DNA from: Methylosinus sp. H3A
Lineage (GTDB): Bacteria; Pseudomonadota; Alphaproteobacteria; Rhizobiales; Beijerinckiaceae
Assembly: GCF_015709455.1 (NCBI RefSeq)
Contig: NZ_JADNQW010000005.1
Location: 2,534,501-2,598,500 of the forward strand
Direction of reading: 5' to 3'
Length of the DNA stretch: 64,000 bases
A model generated the notes under the pieces. That model was not told the origin of the DNA. It did not search any database and saw nothing but the letters and a program-made list of their open reading frames with translations. Positions 49,401 to 60,043 of the stretch are shown here, in pieces (the stretch's first letter is position 1; the number at the start of each line of letters is the position of its first letter). The translations under genes were made by a program, and so were the position numbers.

Positions 49401-49579
49401 CGATGGCGCTCACCATCATGGGCGGACTCTTCGTCGCGACCTTCCTCACCGTGCTGTTTCTGCCGGCGCTCTATGCGCTGTGGTTCCGCCGCCGCCTCGC
49501 CGATGCGCCGATCGAGACGCCTCCGCCGGCGCCCGCGGAATTCGGCTATGGCGAACTCGCGGAGAGGGCCGCCGAATGA
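46454..49579 (+). CDS. RND-family efflux pump, inner-membrane transporter
   Basis: 1041 residues, the usual length. Twelve membrane segments in two halves, each with a large periplasmic loop. The proton-relay motif LGLLVDDAIIAVEMM is in the fourth segment (about 398-412) with the conserved Asp pair. It begins LSLWAVKRQTLTLALILAVAIAGFYSYFRLGRAEDPSF, close to the AcrB-like subfamily often annotated as multidrug or organic-solvent pumps rather than the metal CusA type. Its stop overlaps the TetR start by 4 bp (ATGA). Substrates not predictable. Confidence 0.93.
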   Translation: MSFNLSLWAVKRQTLTLALILAVAIAGFYSYFRLGRAEDPSFTIKVANLTAIWPGVTALEMRDQVSDRIEKKLQELPFLEKIETYVKPSFLAMQVTFKDTTPPAQVPGLFYQLRKKLRDIQPELPQGVLGPDINDEFGDVDAVLYAVHGEGADYHQLDRIVEMFRQRLLETPDIVKVNVYGGQDRKIFVEFSQAKLANLGVTPQALFESLAKQNAVNAAGVFETPANRVQLRVTGALKGAEAIAATPVEANGHVFRLGDVADVVAGYEDPPSFLARYKGEPTIVVGAVMAKGGNVLTLGKQLDATMAEVRAETPVGIEITQIADQPKVVSQAVGEFTRSFVEALVIVLFVSFVSLGFRTGIIVALSAPLVLAIVFVFMNAFGIDLQRISLGALIIALGLLVDDAIIAVEMMTVKMEQGADRISAATFAWTSTAFPMLTGTLVTVAGFMPVGFAASSTGEYTGSLFFVLAVALVASWFVAVLFTPYLGVKLLPDFSSRQHHDPEAIYSTPFYRGLRGLVTWAVDNRLLVVGATAGVFVAALIGFTHVQKQFFPISERPELFFQLRMPEGSSILATATAVEQAETLLKGDEDAVHYTSYIGRGPPRFWLGLSPALPNEAYAEIVIVAKDLEARERLKLRLTKALDEGAVSQARARVDRFNFGPPVGFPVQFRVIGRDPTEVRAIAYRVRDLMREDKAVVEPHLQWNEQTPAVRLVIDQDRARTMGLTPQEVAARLQMMISGVTITSLRDGIDRVDVVARAIPAERGDLGRLDDMVILTRAGAPVPVSQIANIVYEHEEPIIWRRNRNMLVTVRADVKDGVQAPDVTNRIWPRLAELREHLPPGYRIEIGGAIEESAKANSSIAAVAPVMILVMLVIVMFQLQDFTRLGLVMMSAPLGLIGASLALNLASAPFGFVALLGLIALSGMDMRNSIILVDQVRQDLEKGANYREAIIGATVRRARPVALTALAAILGMIPLTRSLFWGPMALTIMGGLFVATFLTVLFLPALYALWFRRRLADAPIETPPPAPAEFGYGELAERAAE

Positions 49580-50184
49580 GCGAGAGCGCCGCGCCCGCTG
49601 CTGCGCGCGGCGCAGAGCAGCGCGCCCGCATCGTCGCGACGGCCGAACGTCTGTTCCGGCTGATGGGCTTTCAGAAGACCACTGTCGCCGACATAGCGCG
49701 AGAGCTCGGCATGTCGCCGGCCAATGTCTATCGCTACTTCGGCGCCAAATCGGAGATCAACGCCGCCGTCGCGCGCCTGCTGACGGGAGAGGTGGAGGCG
49801 GTCGTCGACGCCATCGCCGATGGCCCGGGCGCGGCCGCCGAACGACTGCTATGGCTCGTCGAAACCAATGAGGCGATGAATCGCGAGCGCTATGTCGACG
49901 ATCGCAAGCTGCACGACATCGTCGAGGCGGCGATGGCCGAGCATTGGCCGATCATCGGCGAGCACATCGCCCGTGTAGACGCGGCGATCGAACGGGTCAT
50001 CGCGTCCGGCATGGAGAGTGGCGAGTTTCGTCGCGGCGACGCGCATCTCGCGGCGCGCCTCGTCCATTCGGCCTGCATTCGCTATTGCCATCCGCGCATA
50101 CAGGTGGAATGCGCCGACCCCGGCGCGCCGAGCGCTGCGCAAATGGTGGAGTTCTGCCTGACGGCGCTGCGCGCCGGCAGGTGA
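49576..50184 (+). CDS. TetR-family regulator of the RND operon
   Basis: 202 residues from ATG 49576, overlapping the pump stop. N-terminal helix-turn-helix: RIVATAERLFRLMGFQKTTVADIARELGMSPANVYRYFGAKSEI (residues 17-60). The C-terminal ligand-binding part is helical (about 65-202). As a co-transcribed TetR it very likely controls this pump, perhaps at the inverted repeat 45269-45290. Ligand unknown. Confidence 0.9.
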   Translation: MSESAAPAAARGAEQRARIVATAERLFRLMGFQKTTVADIARELGMSPANVYRYFGAKSEINAAVARLLTGEVEAVVDAIADGPGAAAERLLWLVETNEAMNRERYVDDRKLHDIVEAAMAEHWPIIGEHIARVDAAIERVIASGMESGEFRRGDAHLAARLVHSACIRYCHPRIQVECADPGAPSAAQMVEFCLTALRAGR

Positions 50185-50227
50185 AGCGGCGTGCTTTATC
50201 CAATCTATATTTGTGCATATATAGCTC

Positions 50228-51037
50228 ATGCGCGCTTCTACGAACTCTTCCTCACTTCGGCGAAACGGTTTTGCCTCCTTCTCGAGCGGCGCTGCGATCG
50301 GCGTGCTCGGGGGGCTGATCGGTCTCGGTGGCGCAGAATTCCGCCTGCCGCTGTTGATCGGCCTGTTCGGCTTTCCAGCGCTCGAGGCGGTCATTTTGAA
50401 CAAGGCGACGAGCCTCGTCGTTGTTGCCGCCGCGCTGCCCTTTCGCGCCCATGTGGCGAGCTTCGCGGATATTGCCGAGCATTGGCCCGTGATCGTAAAT
50501 CTGCTGGCAGGCAGCTTGGTCGGCGCATGGCTCGGGGCGGGCTTCGCTGCGCGGATCGACTCCGGGACGCTTCATCGCATCATCGCGGTCGTGCTCGCTG
50601 GAATCGGCGTATTGTTGGCGTTCGGCCATGCCGGGACTGGGGGCGTCGCCGCTTTGGACGGCGCGTCGCTTATCGCGGCCGGCGTCGCGGCCGGTCTCGC
50701 GATCGGCGTCGTCGCCTCCATGCTCGGCGTCGCCGGCGGGGAATTGCTCATTCCCACATTGGTTCTGCTGTTCGGGGCCGACATAAAGCTCGCCGGCAGC
50801 CTTTCTCTGGCGGTCAGCCTACCGACGATGCTGATCGGTTTCCTGCGTTACAGCAAGACCGCCAATTTCGCCGCGCTCGGCGAAAATCGCGGCTTTCTCG
50901 GCATTATGGCGGCAGGATCTCTGTTCGGCGCCTTTGTCGGGGGACGGCTGCTCGGGATCGTGGCCGAAGACGTGCTACGGCCGTTCCTCGCGGCGATCCT
51001 GCTGGGCTCGGCCGCCAAAGTTTGGCGCAGCCGATGA
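50228..51037 (+). CDS. TauE/SafE-family sulfite exporter-like membrane protein
   Basis: 269 residues, about eight membrane segments in two repeats. Family motifs: [22 protein letters not shown] in the first repeat and [39 protein letters not shown] in the second. TauE proteins move sulfite, sulfoacetate or other organic acids. It follows the TetR gene by 43 bp and may be in the same transcript. Ends 19 bp before the convergent TPR gene. Confidence 0.88.
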   Translation: MRASTNSSSLRRNGFASFSSGAAIGVLGGLIGLGGAEFRLPLLIGLFGFPALEAVILNKATSLVVVAAALPFRAHVASFADIAEHWPVIVNLLAGSLVGAWLGAGFAARIDSGTLHRIIAVVLAGIGVLLAFGHAGTGGVAALDGASLIAAGVAAGLAIGVVASMLGVAGGELLIPTLVLLFGADIKLAGSLSLAVSLPTMLIGFLRYSKTANFAALGENRGFLGIMAAGSLFGAFVGGRLLGIVAEDVLRPFLAAILLGSAAKVWRSR

Positions 51038-51056
51038 AGGCGCGGAACTCCGCGCC

Positions 51057-52886
51057 TCAGCCGCCGTTCTTCTTCTTGGTCTGATCGCTGGCGATGGGCG
51101 AGGCGTCGCTCAGCCCTTTGTCGATCTTCTCGAGAATCTTCGGCAGATCGTCGGGGTCGGGATTCATGTCGCGCGCGTGGTTCCACTGGAAGCGCGCCTC
51201 GAGCTTGCGATTGACGCGCCAATAGGCGTCGCCGAGATGGTCGTTGATGACCGGATCGGAGGGCTTGAGATCGACCGCCTTCTCGAGCTCGCGCACCGCC
51301 TCCTCATAGCGGCCGAGCCGGTAATAGGCCCAGCCGAGACTGTCGACGACATAGCCGTCGCGGGCGCGCAGATCGACGGCGCGGCGCAGCATTTTGAACG
51401 CCTCGTCGAGATTGACGCCCTGATCCACCCAGGAATAACCGAGGTAGTTCAACACCAGCGGCTGGTCGGGATAGAGCTCCAGCGCCTTTTTGAGGTCGGC
51501 CTCGGCAGTCGGCCAGTTCTTGCGGCGCTCATTGGCGATGCCGCGGTAATAATAGAGCAGCCATTGGCTCTTGTCGGCCTGCGGCTGCAGATCGAGCACC
51601 TTGGTGTAGGTGGTCACCGAATCGGCGAACAGCTTGCGCGAGCGCTGGATGTTGCCGAGCGCGGTCAGCGCCTCCTGATCCTTGGGATTCTCGGCGATGA
51701 CGGCCTGAAGATGATCGGTCGCCTCTTTGGTCTTGCCGAGCGTCTCCAGCAGCAGCGCCGCCTGCACATCGGCGTTGACGCGCAGCGGATTGTCCTTGGG
51801 CACGCTGTCGTAGAGATCGATGGCGATCTCCTCCTGCTTCATGCGCTCGTATATGTCGGCGAGCGTGATCGTCGCCAGCGCATTGTCTGGCGCGAGGAAG
51901 AGGGAGAGACGCAGATAGATGAGCGAGGCGAGCTCGTCGCCCTGCCGGCCGCCGATCGCGCCGAGGCCATAGAGCACTTCGGCCGCGCCGGCGTCGGCGT
52001 CACGCACGAAGGGGGCGAGCGGCTTGCCCGAATCGATATCGGCGATCGCCGCGGTGACGATCGGATGACGCGGGGCCAGATCGTCGAAGGAGCGATAGAC
52101 GCGGCGCGCCTCCTCGCGGCTGCCATGCGCGACGAGGAAACGCGCATAGGCGTCGACGAGCCGCAGCGTATTGCGCTCGGAGCCATAGGCGGCCTTGAAG
52201 CGCTTCGTCGCCTCGGCCTTGTCGACGGTCTTGGCCGAATCGGAGATCAGCGCGGCGTGATAGTCGCGGAAGACGGCGAAGGCGTCTTCCTTGAGTTTGT
52301 CCGCCGTCGCCAGCGCCTGCTTCGTCTCGCCGGCGCCGGCATAGGCCCAAGCGGTGAGCAGAGTGGAGGTGACGTCGTGTTTGCGGTCCAGCCCGCCCTT
52401 GGCGAGAACCGCGCGGGCGCGGGCGAATTTCTTGGCCTTTATCGCCTCGACGCCGAGCGTCAGATTGGCGAGGCCATTGGCGCGGTCGAAGGAGGCGACG
52501 CGGGTGGCGAGCGAGACGGCCTCGCGCATATTGCCATTGGCGAGCGCGGCGACGAAGGCGCGCTCCGTCAGCTCGCGGTTGCGCGGATCGCTGCGCAGCG
52601 CCTCGCGGAAAAATGTGGAGGCGGCGAGCGTGTCGCGCTCCGCGCCGGCGACGATCGCGGCGAGATAATTGCCGGACGCGCTCTCGCCGACCTCGAAGGG
52701 CGTGGCGATGGAGAGGCTCGTCTCGCGGGCGTGGGCCATACCCTTGCCGAGGAACAAGTCCTTGCCGACGAAATCATCGGCCCCGAGCGAAAGAGCGCAA
52801 AAAGCCGCGGCGGCGCAGGCCGCGCGGGTCGAGAAAGAGCGAACGCGGCGCCGTTTCGGCGCATCGGACGAGAAAATTCTGTTCAC
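51057..52886 (-). CDS. Exported tetratricopeptide-repeat protein
   Basis: 609 residues with an N-terminal signal or anchor (about 17-36). The rest is helical repeats; clear TPR units are seen in the C-terminal half, for example [31 protein letters not shown] (about 470-500) and the following [45 protein letters not shown]. Alphaproteobacterial proteins of this length and layout are of unknown function, though some assist outer-membrane or lipoprotein assembly. It has its own leader of about 160 bp after sucC. Confidence 0.85.
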   Translation of the reverse strand: MNRIFSSDAPKRRRVRSFSTRAACAAAAFCALSLGADDFVGKDLFLGKGMAHARETSLSIATPFEVGESASGNYLAAIVAGAERDTLAASTFFREALRSDPRNRELTERAFVAALANGNMREAVSLATRVASFDRANGLANLTLGVEAIKAKKFARARAVLAKGGLDRKHDVTSTLLTAWAYAGAGETKQALATADKLKEDAFAVFRDYHAALISDSAKTVDKAEATKRFKAAYGSERNTLRLVDAYARFLVAHGSREEARRVYRSFDDLAPRHPIVTAAIADIDSGKPLAPFVRDADAGAAEVLYGLGAIGGRQGDELASLIYLRLSLFLAPDNALATITLADIYERMKQEEIAIDLYDSVPKDNPLRVNADVQAALLLETLGKTKEATDHLQAVIAENPKDQEALTALGNIQRSRKLFADSVTTYTKVLDLQPQADKSQWLLYYYRGIANERRKNWPTAEADLKKALELYPDQPLVLNYLGYSWVDQGVNLDEAFKMLRRAVDLRARDGYVVDSLGWAYYRLGRYEEAVRELEKAVDLKPSDPVINDHLGDAYWRVNRKLEARFQWNHARDMNPDPDDLPKILEKIDKGLSDASPIASDQTKKKNGG

Positions 52887-53047
52887 GTGCTGTTTCCCGC
52901 AATCGGCCGCAGCGGCGCGGCGCCGGCTCGCCTCGAAAGAAGCCGCCGAGCGCCACCATCATGCGGGAAGATGGCTGTTTTGGGCCGCCCCCGCAAGTGC
53001 GAAATATCCCAGCGGGGGCTGCCGTCTTTTGTCGCGAAAGCGTCGCG

Positions 53048-54247
53048 TCAGCTTCGTCCGCGCACGGCGGCCACGATTTTCTGCGCGGCGTCGTCGAGGT
53101 CGTCGGCGGAGATCACGTCGAGGCCGGAGCCGGAGATGATCTCCTTGCCGAGCTCGACATTGGTGCCCTCGAGCCGCACCACGAGAGGAACGGCGAGCCC
53201 CACCTCCTTGACCGCGGCGATCACGCCCTCGGCGATCACGTCGCAGCGCATGATGCCGCCGAAGATGTTGACGAGAATGCCCTTCACCTTGGGGTCGGCG
53301 GTGATGATCTTGAAGGCCGCGGTGACTTTTTCCTTGGTCGCGCCGCCGCCGACATCGAGGAAGTTGGCCGGATTCTCGCCATAGAGCTTGATGATGTCCA
53401 TCGTCGCCATGGCGAGGCCGGCGCCGTTCACCATGCAGCCGATGGCGCCGTCGAGCGCGATATAGGCGAGCTCATATTTCGAGGCCTCGATCTCCTTCTC
53501 GTCCTCCTCGGTCTTGTCGCGCAGCGCGACGACGTCCGGGTGGCGGTAGAGCGCATTGTCGTCGAAGGAGACCTTGGCGTCGAGGCAGCGCAGGCGCCCG
53601 TCCTTGGTGACGATCAGCGGATTGATCTCGAGCAGCTCCATATCCTTGGCCACGAAGGCGGAAAAGAGCCGCTCGGTGAGCGAGACCGCCTCTTTGACGA
53701 GGCCGCCGGAAAGGCCCAGCGCATCGGCGACGCGGCGGCCGTGATGCGGCAGAATGCCGGTCGCCGGATCGACGGAGAAGGTCACGATCTTCTCGGGCGT
53801 CGCATGGGCGACGGCCTCGATATCCGTGCCGCCCTCGGTGGAGACGACGAAGGAGATGCGCGAGGTGGCGCGGTCGATCAGTAGAGAGAGGTAGAATTCT
53901 TTGTCGATATCGGCGCCGTCCTCGATATAGAGGCGATTCACCTGCTTGCCGGCCTCGCCCGTCTGCGCGGTGACCAGCGTCGAGCCCAGCATTTCCTTGG
54001 CGTAGGTCTCGACCTCGTCGAGCGTGCGGGCGAGGCGCACGCCGCCCTTGTCGCCGGCGGAGGCCTCCTTGAACTTGCCCTTGCCGCGGCCGCCGGCGTG
54101 GATCTGCGCCTTGACCACATAGACGGGGCCGGGCAGGCCGCTTGCCGCCTGGCGCGCTTCGCCCGCCTCCAGCACGGGGGCGCCCTCGGCGACGGGGGCG
54201 CCGAACTCACGCAGAATGGCTTTGGCCTGATATTCGTGGATGTTCAT
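53048..54247 (-). CDS. sucC: Succinate--CoA ligase [ADP-forming] subunit beta
   Basis: 399 residues from ATG 54247 ([12 protein letters not shown], the invariant start). ATP-grasp fold with [15 protein letters not shown], the nucleotide region, and the C-terminal flavodoxin-like part ([40 protein letters not shown]). It makes succinate and ATP from succinyl-CoA with SucD in the citric acid cycle. Normally sucD follows at once; here a TPR gene does. Malate thiokinase (MtkA) is a close relative, but the residue blocks fit SucC of Hyphomicrobiales. Confidence 0.93.
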   Translation of the reverse strand: MNIHEYQAKAILREFGAPVAEGAPVLEAGEARQAASGLPGPVYVVKAQIHAGGRGKGKFKEASAGDKGGVRLARTLDEVETYAKEMLGSTLVTAQTGEAGKQVNRLYIEDGADIDKEFYLSLLIDRATSRISFVVSTEGGTDIEAVAHATPEKIVTFSVDPATGILPHHGRRVADALGLSGGLVKEAVSLTERLFSAFVAKDMELLEINPLIVTKDGRLRCLDAKVSFDDNALYRHPDVVALRDKTEEDEKEIEASKYELAYIALDGAIGCMVNGAGLAMATMDIIKLYGENPANFLDVGGGATKEKVTAAFKIITADPKVKGILVNIFGGIMRCDVIAEGVIAAVKEVGLAVPLVVRLEGTNVELGKEIISGSGLDVISADDLDDAAQKIVAAVRGRS

Positions 54248-54318
54248 CTTTCGTCGATCCTGATAGTTGCGTCGCGACAACGCGCCCCGAAAGGGGCGGA
54301 ACAACGGCGGCTTCGCAT

Positions 54319-55475
<1,157 letters not shown>

Positions 55476-55898
55476 CTAGAGCGCGTCCACGCCGCCGAGC
55501 GAAAGGATGAGTTTCCACTCCTCCTCGGTGACGGGCTGCACCGAAAGACGAGAATTATTGACGAGGACCATTTCGGCGAGGCGAGGGTCGGCCTTGATCT
55601 GCGCGAGGGTGACGGGCTTCTTCAATGGCGTGATCGCCTTTATGTCGACCATGCCGAATTTGCCGCTCTCATCCGTATGGTCCGGATAATAAGTCTCGAT
55701 GACTTCCACCACGCCGACGACGGCCTTTTCCTCGTTGGAGTGATAGAAAAAGCCGCGCTCGCCCTTCTGCATCGCCATCAGATGTTTTTTGGCCAGATGG
55801 TTGCGCACGCCGTTCCAGAAGGTGCCCTTCGCTCCGGCCGCGACCTGCTGGTCCCAGGACCAGGTCTTGGGCTCGCTCTTGAACAGCCAATGCGCCAT
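55476..55898 (-). CDS. EVE-domain protein
   Basis: 140 residues. EVE signature: WLFKSEPKTWSWDQQ, WNGVRNHLAKKHLMAMQKGERGFFYHSN, VGVVEVIETYYPD and LRLSVQPV-like ending. The EVE fold (PUA-like) reads modified bases in nucleic acids; family members bind methylated or damaged DNA or modified RNA. Its start shares one base with the YciI gene stop (TGATG), so the two are coupled. Confidence 0.93.
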   Translation of the reverse strand: MAHWLFKSEPKTWSWDQQVAAGAKGTFWNGVRNHLAKKHLMAMQKGERGFFYHSNEEKAVVGVVEVIETYYPDHTDESGKFGMVDIKAITPLKKPVTLAQIKADPRLAEMVLVNNSRLSVQPVTEEEWKLILSLGGVDAL

Positions 55899-56185
55899 CA
55901 GAGCTCGGCCCCCACCACGCGCTTCCAGGGCTTGAGCTCGACACTCGAGAAGAGGTCCGCCTTGGCGTAAGGGTCGTCGGCGAGCAGCGCCTTCGCCGCC
56001 GCTTCATCCGCCGCCTCGACGATCAGCAGGGAGCCGACAGGCTTCTCGGCCGAATCGAGAAAGGGCCCGCCGAGCTTCACCGCGGCCGCATTGGCGGCGA
56101 GAAAGGCGAGATGCGCCTCCCGCGTGGCGAGTCGGAGCTCGACATGATTCGGCTTGTCCTGGCAGATGGCGACGAAGAGCGGCAA
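55898..56185 (-). CDS. YciI-family protein
   Basis: 95 residues. Features of the YciI/YCII fold: MPLFVAICQDKPNHVELRLATREAHLAFL with a conserved Asp in the second strand, SLLIVEAADEAAAKALLADDPYAKADLFSSVELKPWKRV with the DPY motif. Usually a small metal-free enzyme or binding domain with an active-site His-Asp pair. Often found with the EVE protein in alphaproteobacteria, as here. Confidence 0.9.
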   Translation of the reverse strand: MPLFVAICQDKPNHVELRLATREAHLAFLAANAAAVKLGGPFLDSAEKPVGSLLIVEAADEAAAKALLADDPYAKADLFSSVELKPWKRVVGAEL

Positions 56186-56263
56186 AGCGGCCTCGTGAAA
56201 AGGGGAAGTGACGGCGGGGCGGTGATTAGCAGATCGCGGGGGTGAGGTCGACAGAATTGGGCG

Positions 56264-56291
56264 CCCTCGCGTTAGCGAGGGTCGGATGACG
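56264..56291. repeat. Partial copy of the palindromic repeat
   Basis: CCCTCGC, loop GTTA, GCGAGGG, then TCGGATGACGG: the second half of the 19408-19463 element with two substitutions. Confidence 0.7.
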
Positions 56292-56417
56292 GCTGCTGGC
56301 GACCGCTTCGTCGATTTCCATTATCTTATGGTTTTCTGAGGCAGGCCTCCGAGCGACGTGGCGAACGTCGGAAGAGTTCGGGATACTCCACCGAGGCGGT
56401 GACGAGGATCGATTTCC

Positions 56418-56873
56418 ATGAATAATTTTGATGTGACAATTGGCTTGGTCGGCGCCGGCGACCTACCCGAGGCGCGTCATTTTTATGTCGAATGTGGATA
56501 TGGCGGCGGCGTCGATGAATCCGATAAAGTCATCGCGGCGCACGATGCCGACGGTTCGATGATCGCGCTCGTTCGCTTGTGTTCGCATGAGCGCTTCACA
56601 GTTCTGCGAGGAATGCAGGTTCGTCGGCGATTTCAACGGCGAGGAGTTGGTGCGCGGTTGCTGCGCCACTGTCTCACTTTTCTCGAAAACACGACGGCGT
56701 TTTGTCTTCCCTATCGGTATCTCATACCATTCTACGGAACCGCGGGGTTTGTTCTCGCGGAAACATCACGACTGCCTGCGTTTCTTCGAGACCGATTGGC
56801 GCTATACTCGAGTTCCGGGCTGGAGACCGTCGCAATGGAACGCGAGTCTCGCGCTTCTGCAATATCGCAGTGA
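56418..56873 (+). CDS. GNAT-family N-acetyltransferase
   Basis: 151 residues. The acetyl-CoA loop is VRRRFQRRGVGARLLRHCLTFL (R/Q-x-x-G-x-G/A as RRGVGA), with a later IPFYGTAGFVLAETSRLP. The first half is a divergent substrate arm with GYGGGVDESDKVIAAHDADG. Substrate unknown. Base use is a little more AT-rich than neighbours, mildly suggestive of later arrival. It precedes rpsB by 184 bp. Confidence 0.78.
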   Translation: MNNFDVTIGLVGAGDLPEARHFYVECGYGGGVDESDKVIAAHDADGSMIALVRLCSHERFTVLRGMQVRRRFQRRGVGARLLRHCLTFLENTTAFCLPYRYLIPFYGTAGFVLAETSRLPAFLRDRLALYSSSGLETVAMERESRASAISQ

Positions 56874-56915
56874 TTGGCAGCGGTTTCGGGGGCGCCTTTC
56901 GTATCTCCACCCCGC

Positions 56916-56943
56916 TTGCCCCCACCGCCGTTCTCGCCTATAA
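56916..56943 (+). promoter_or_regulatory. Predicted rpsB promoter
   Basis: TTGCCC (56916-56921), 16 bp, CTATAA (56938-56943). This gives an untranslated leader of about 108 nt before the rpsB start. Confidence 0.55.
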
Positions 56944-57003
56944 GCCGCGCCATCCCACAGGCGAAAGTCTTACGGCTCCTGCTTCAAGGCGCCGTTCCGG
57001 TGG

Positions 57004-57051
57004 CCGGTTCTCCGGCTTCTCCACGCTTTCGCCGAGGCTAGAACCGGAGAA
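57004..57051 (+). promoter_or_regulatory. rpsB leader with two mutually exclusive helices at the ribosome site
   Basis: CCGGTTCT (57004-57011) pairs perfectly with AGAACCGG (57040-57047), while TTCTCCGG (57008-57015) pairs with CCGGAGAA (57044-57051). Both use the GG of the Shine-Dalgarno GGAG (57046-57049), eight bases before the ATG at 57058. Such competing helices are the usual layout of ribosomal-protein autoregulation, for which S2 is a known case in E. coli. Confidence 0.45.
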
Positions 57052-57057
57052 AAAACA

Positions 57058-58113
57058 ATGGCGCTTCCCGATTTCACCATGCGCGGCCTGCTCGAGTCCG
57101 GCGCTCATTTCGGCCACCAGTCGCATCGCTGGAACCCGAAAATGGCTCCCTTCATTTTCGGCGCCCGCAACAATATCCACATCATCGATCTCGCCCAGAC
57201 GGTGCCGCTGCTGCATCAGGCGCTGAAGATCGTCTCCGACACGGTCGCGCGCGGCGGCCGCGTGCTGTTCGTCGGCACCAAGCGTCAGGCGCAGGACCAG
57301 ATCGCCGACGCCGCTCGTCGCAGCGCGCAATATTTCATCAATTCCCGTTGGCTGGGCGGCACGCTCACCAATTGGAAGACGATCTCCGGCTCCATCCAGC
57401 GCCTGCGCAAGCTCGACGAGCAGCTCGGCGCCGGCAGCGGCGGCGTGACCAAGAAGGAGCGTCTGCTCCTCACCCGCGAGCGCGACAAGCTCGAGAAGGC
57501 GCTGGGCGGCATCAAGGATATGGGCGGCACGCCGGACCTCATCTTCGTCATCGACACCAATAAGGAGCAGCTGGCGATCAAGGAGGCGAACCGCCTGAAG
57601 ATCCCGGTGGTGGCGATCCTCGACACCAATTGCGATCCGGACGGCATCACTTTCCCCATCCCCGGCAACGACGATGCGGGCCGCGCCATCGCGCTCTATT
57701 GCGATCTCATCGCCCGCGCGGCGATCGATGGCATCTCGCGCAGCCAGGGCCTTTCGGGCGTCGATATCGGCGCGCTCGAGGCGCCCGTCGCGGAGCCGGC
57801 GCTCGGCCGGGTCCACGCCGATCTGCGCTCGCCCGAGGATGTCGCCGCCGAGGCGGCCGTCGAGGTCGATGTCGCGCTCGAGCCCTTCGAGCTGCTCACC
57901 GCCCCGCGCGGCGCGCCGGACGATCTCGCCAAGCTGCATGGCGTCGGCCCGCAGCTCGTCAAGAAGCTCAATGACGGCGGCATCTTCCATTATTGGCAGA
58001 TCGCCGCTCTGACGCCGGCCGATGTCGAGAAGCTCGACCTGGATCTGAAGCTCAATGGCCGCATCGCCCGCGACGGCTGGGTCGATCAGGCGCGCTCGCT
58101 GGCCTCGGCCTGA
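57058..58113 (+). CDS. rpsB: 30S ribosomal protein S2 with C-terminal extension
   Basis: 351 residues against about 240 in E. coli. The S2 core is residues 1-235 ([50 protein letters not shown]). After a linker (about 240-275) an extra domain carries [29 protein letters not shown] and [23 protein letters not shown], a helix-hairpin-helix-like fold with the GVGP turn. Such an extension is typical of Hyphomicrobiales S2. It forms an operon with tsf and lies downstream of a structured leader. Confidence 0.98.
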   Translation: MALPDFTMRGLLESGAHFGHQSHRWNPKMAPFIFGARNNIHIIDLAQTVPLLHQALKIVSDTVARGGRVLFVGTKRQAQDQIADAARRSAQYFINSRWLGGTLTNWKTISGSIQRLRKLDEQLGAGSGGVTKKERLLLTRERDKLEKALGGIKDMGGTPDLIFVIDTNKEQLAIKEANRLKIPVVAILDTNCDPDGITFPIPGNDDAGRAIALYCDLIARAAIDGISRSQGLSGVDIGALEAPVAEPALGRVHADLRSPEDVAAEAAVEVDVALEPFELLTAPRGAPDDLAKLHGVGPQLVKKLNDGGIFHYWQIAALTPADVEKLDLDLKLNGRIARDGWVDQARSLASA

Positions 58114-58204
58114 TTTCGCGCTAGCGTCACATTCACGCTCATAAGATCGCGCCGGCTCCGACGAGGGGCCGGCGTCCTAAGCTCTAGCTAGAGGTCGAGA
58201 ACCC

Positions 58205-59128
58205 ATGGCCCAGATCACCGCCGCTCTCGTCAAGGACCTGCGCGAAAGCACCGGCGCCGGCATGATGGATTGCAAGGCCGCGCTCACCGAGACCAATGGC
58301 GATATCGAAGCGGCCGTCGACTGGCTGCGTAAGAAAGGCCTGTCCAAGGCCGCCAAAAAGTCTGGCCGCGTGGCCGCGGAAGGCCTTGTCGCGGCCGTCG
58401 TCGGCGACGGCGTCGGCGTTGTCGTCGAGGTCAATTCCGAGACCGATTTCGTCGCCCGCAACGAAGACTTCCAGAAGCTCGTCGGCAATATCGCCCAGGT
58501 CGCTCTCACCACCGGGGCGCAAAACGCCGAGGAGCTCGCGACCAAGGCCTATCCGGGCGGCGGCACGGTCGCCGAGGCGATCACCACGGGCATCGCCACC
58601 ATAGGCGAGAATCTGACGCTGCGCCGCGCCGCTTTCTATTCGGTGGAAGGCGCGGTCAATCGCTATGTGCATACGCAGATCGCCGACGGCCTCGGCAAGA
58701 TCGCGGTGATCGTCGCGCTTGAGTCGAAGGGCGACAAGGAGGTGCTCTCGACGCTCGCGCGTCAGATCGCCATGCATGTCGCCTCGGCCAATCCGCTCGC
58801 TCTCGACGCTTCCGGCCTCGATCCCGCGACGGTCGAGCGCGAGAAGGCGCTGCTCGCCGAGAAGAACGCCGGCAAGCCGGCCAATGTGCTGGAGAAGATC
58901 ATCGAGTCGGGCCTCAAGACCTATTACAAAGAGGTTCTGCTGCTCGATCAGCTCTCCAACCATCCGGACCATAACGGCAAGACGATCACCCAGACGCTCA
59001 AGGAGCACGAGGGCAAGGCCGGCGCGCCGATCGCCATCAAGGGCTTCGTGCGCTATGCGCTCGGCGAGGGCATAGAGAAAGAGACCAGCGATTTCGCCGC
59101 GGAAGTGGCGGCGGCGGCCAAAGGCTGA
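58205..59128 (+). CDS. tsf: Elongation factor Ts
   Basis: 307 residues. N-terminal UBA-like [23 protein letters not shown], then the core with [13 protein letters not shown] and the C-terminal coiled coil. It exchanges GDP for GTP on EF-Tu. Follows rpsB after 91 bp with a CTCTAG palindrome in between, as in most bacteria. Confidence 0.98.
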   Translation: MAQITAALVKDLRESTGAGMMDCKAALTETNGDIEAAVDWLRKKGLSKAAKKSGRVAAEGLVAAVVGDGVGVVVEVNSETDFVARNEDFQKLVGNIAQVALTTGAQNAEELATKAYPGGGTVAEAITTGIATIGENLTLRRAAFYSVEGAVNRYVHTQIADGLGKIAVIVALESKGDKEVLSTLARQIAMHVASANPLALDASGLDPATVEREKALLAEKNAGKPANVLEKIIESGLKTYYKEVLLLDQLSNHPDHNGKTITQTLKEHEGKAGAPIAIKGFVRYALGEGIEKETSDFAAEVAAAAKG

Positions 59129-59198
59129 TCGCCCCAAAGGGCTGATCGGATCGCGCATTTTCCCGGCCGTCACGGCGGCCGGGAATGGGTTTCCAACG

Positions 59199-59236
59199 AA
59201 AAAGGCGAAGCAGACCAGAGGTCGCTTCGCCTTTTT
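59199..59236. terminator. Bidirectional terminator between tsf and the porin-like gene
   Basis: GGCGAAGC (59204-59211) and GCTTCGCC (59224-59231) form a perfect stem flanked by A5 (left) and T6 (right), so it works on both strands for the two convergent genes. A further perfect 10-bp hairpin lies just before it (59160-59169 with 59176-59185). Confidence 0.9.
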
Positions 59237-59306
59237 TATTGCTCGAGGCTCTGGCCCCGCACGCATGACCCGCTTTGAAAGAAGCCGGGCCATGCGGCGC
59301 CGGAGA

Positions 59307-59945
59307 CTAGAACAGGTTGAAGTGGTAGTTCACGCCGGCGCGGACGGTGTGGAACTTGGCTTGCTGCGGACCCACGGTCCAGCCGCCGCCATTGCGCTCG
59401 AGATCGGTGTAGAGATACTCGACCTTGGCCGACCAGTTCGGCAGGAAGGCCCATTCGACGCCGCCGCCGGCGGTCCAGCCGGTGCGGGTGTCGTTGCCGA
59501 AAGGCGTGTTCAGCTCGCCATAGGCGAAGCCGCCCGTGCCATAGACGAAGAGCTGCGAGTCGAGCAGCGCGAAGCCGGCGCGGCCGCGCACCGTGCCGAA
59601 CCAGGGCAGGCTCACATTGGCGTTGGCGAAGCTGTTGGAGCGCAGGCTCGTGCCCTGGAAGTCGGTCTCGAGACCGACGACGAAGAGCGGCGAGATCTGA
59701 TAGTTGTAGCCGATCTGGCCGCCGCCCACGACGCCGCTGACGTCGCCCGCCGCGCCGAAGCTGTTGTCGGACTTGAAGGCGCCGCCGACATTGAGGCCGA
59801 CATAGGCGCCCGTCCAGGAGAAGACCGGCGGCGGCGGCGCGAAGGCCGGCGCATCCTTGCGATAGGGCAGATCCGCCGCCTGAGCGGCGCCGACCGAGAG
59901 AAGCGCGGCGACCGCGAGAGCCGAAAGGCTGGTTTTGATATGCAT
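59307..59945 (-). CDS. Omp25/31-family outer-membrane beta-barrel protein
   Basis: 212 residues from ATG 59945 with a GGAGG site; upstream codons are shadow. Signal peptide 1-23 (ending AAQA). Then ADLPYRKDAP and PVFSWTGAYVGLNVGGAF, the standard opening of this family, eight amphipathic strands, and a C-terminal YHFNLF with terminal Phe for BAM recognition. A surface barrel abundant in Hyphomicrobiales; some act in stress or adhesion. Its -35 box overlaps a palindrome next to the divergent TetR gene. Confidence 0.9.
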   Translation of the reverse strand: MHIKTSLSALAVAALLSVGAAQAADLPYRKDAPAFAPPPPVFSWTGAYVGLNVGGAFKSDNSFGAAGDVSGVVGGGQIGYNYQISPLFVVGLETDFQGTSLRSNSFANANVSLPWFGTVRGRAGFALLDSQLFVYGTGGFAYGELNTPFGNDTRTGWTAGGGVEWAFLPNWSAKVEYLYTDLERNGGGWTVGPQQAKFHTVRAGVNYHFNLF

Positions 59946-60014
59946 GGAAACCTCCGAGGGACTTGAAAGAAACGCTTCAGTCGCCGCCCCCGACCAGAGC
60001 GAAGCTATGGGCCG

Positions 60015-60043
60015 AAAATCATCGAATCGGCCTGATTTGTCAA
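60015..60043 (-). promoter_or_regulatory. Predicted promoter of the Omp25/31-like gene
   Basis: On the minus strand TTGACA (60043-60038), 17 bp, GATTTT (60020-60015), the best promoter match in the window. Confidence 0.55.

Noticed and set aside
50934..53384. 816-codon frame opposite the TPR gene
   Set aside because: Spans two real genes and the intergenic leader; no motif.
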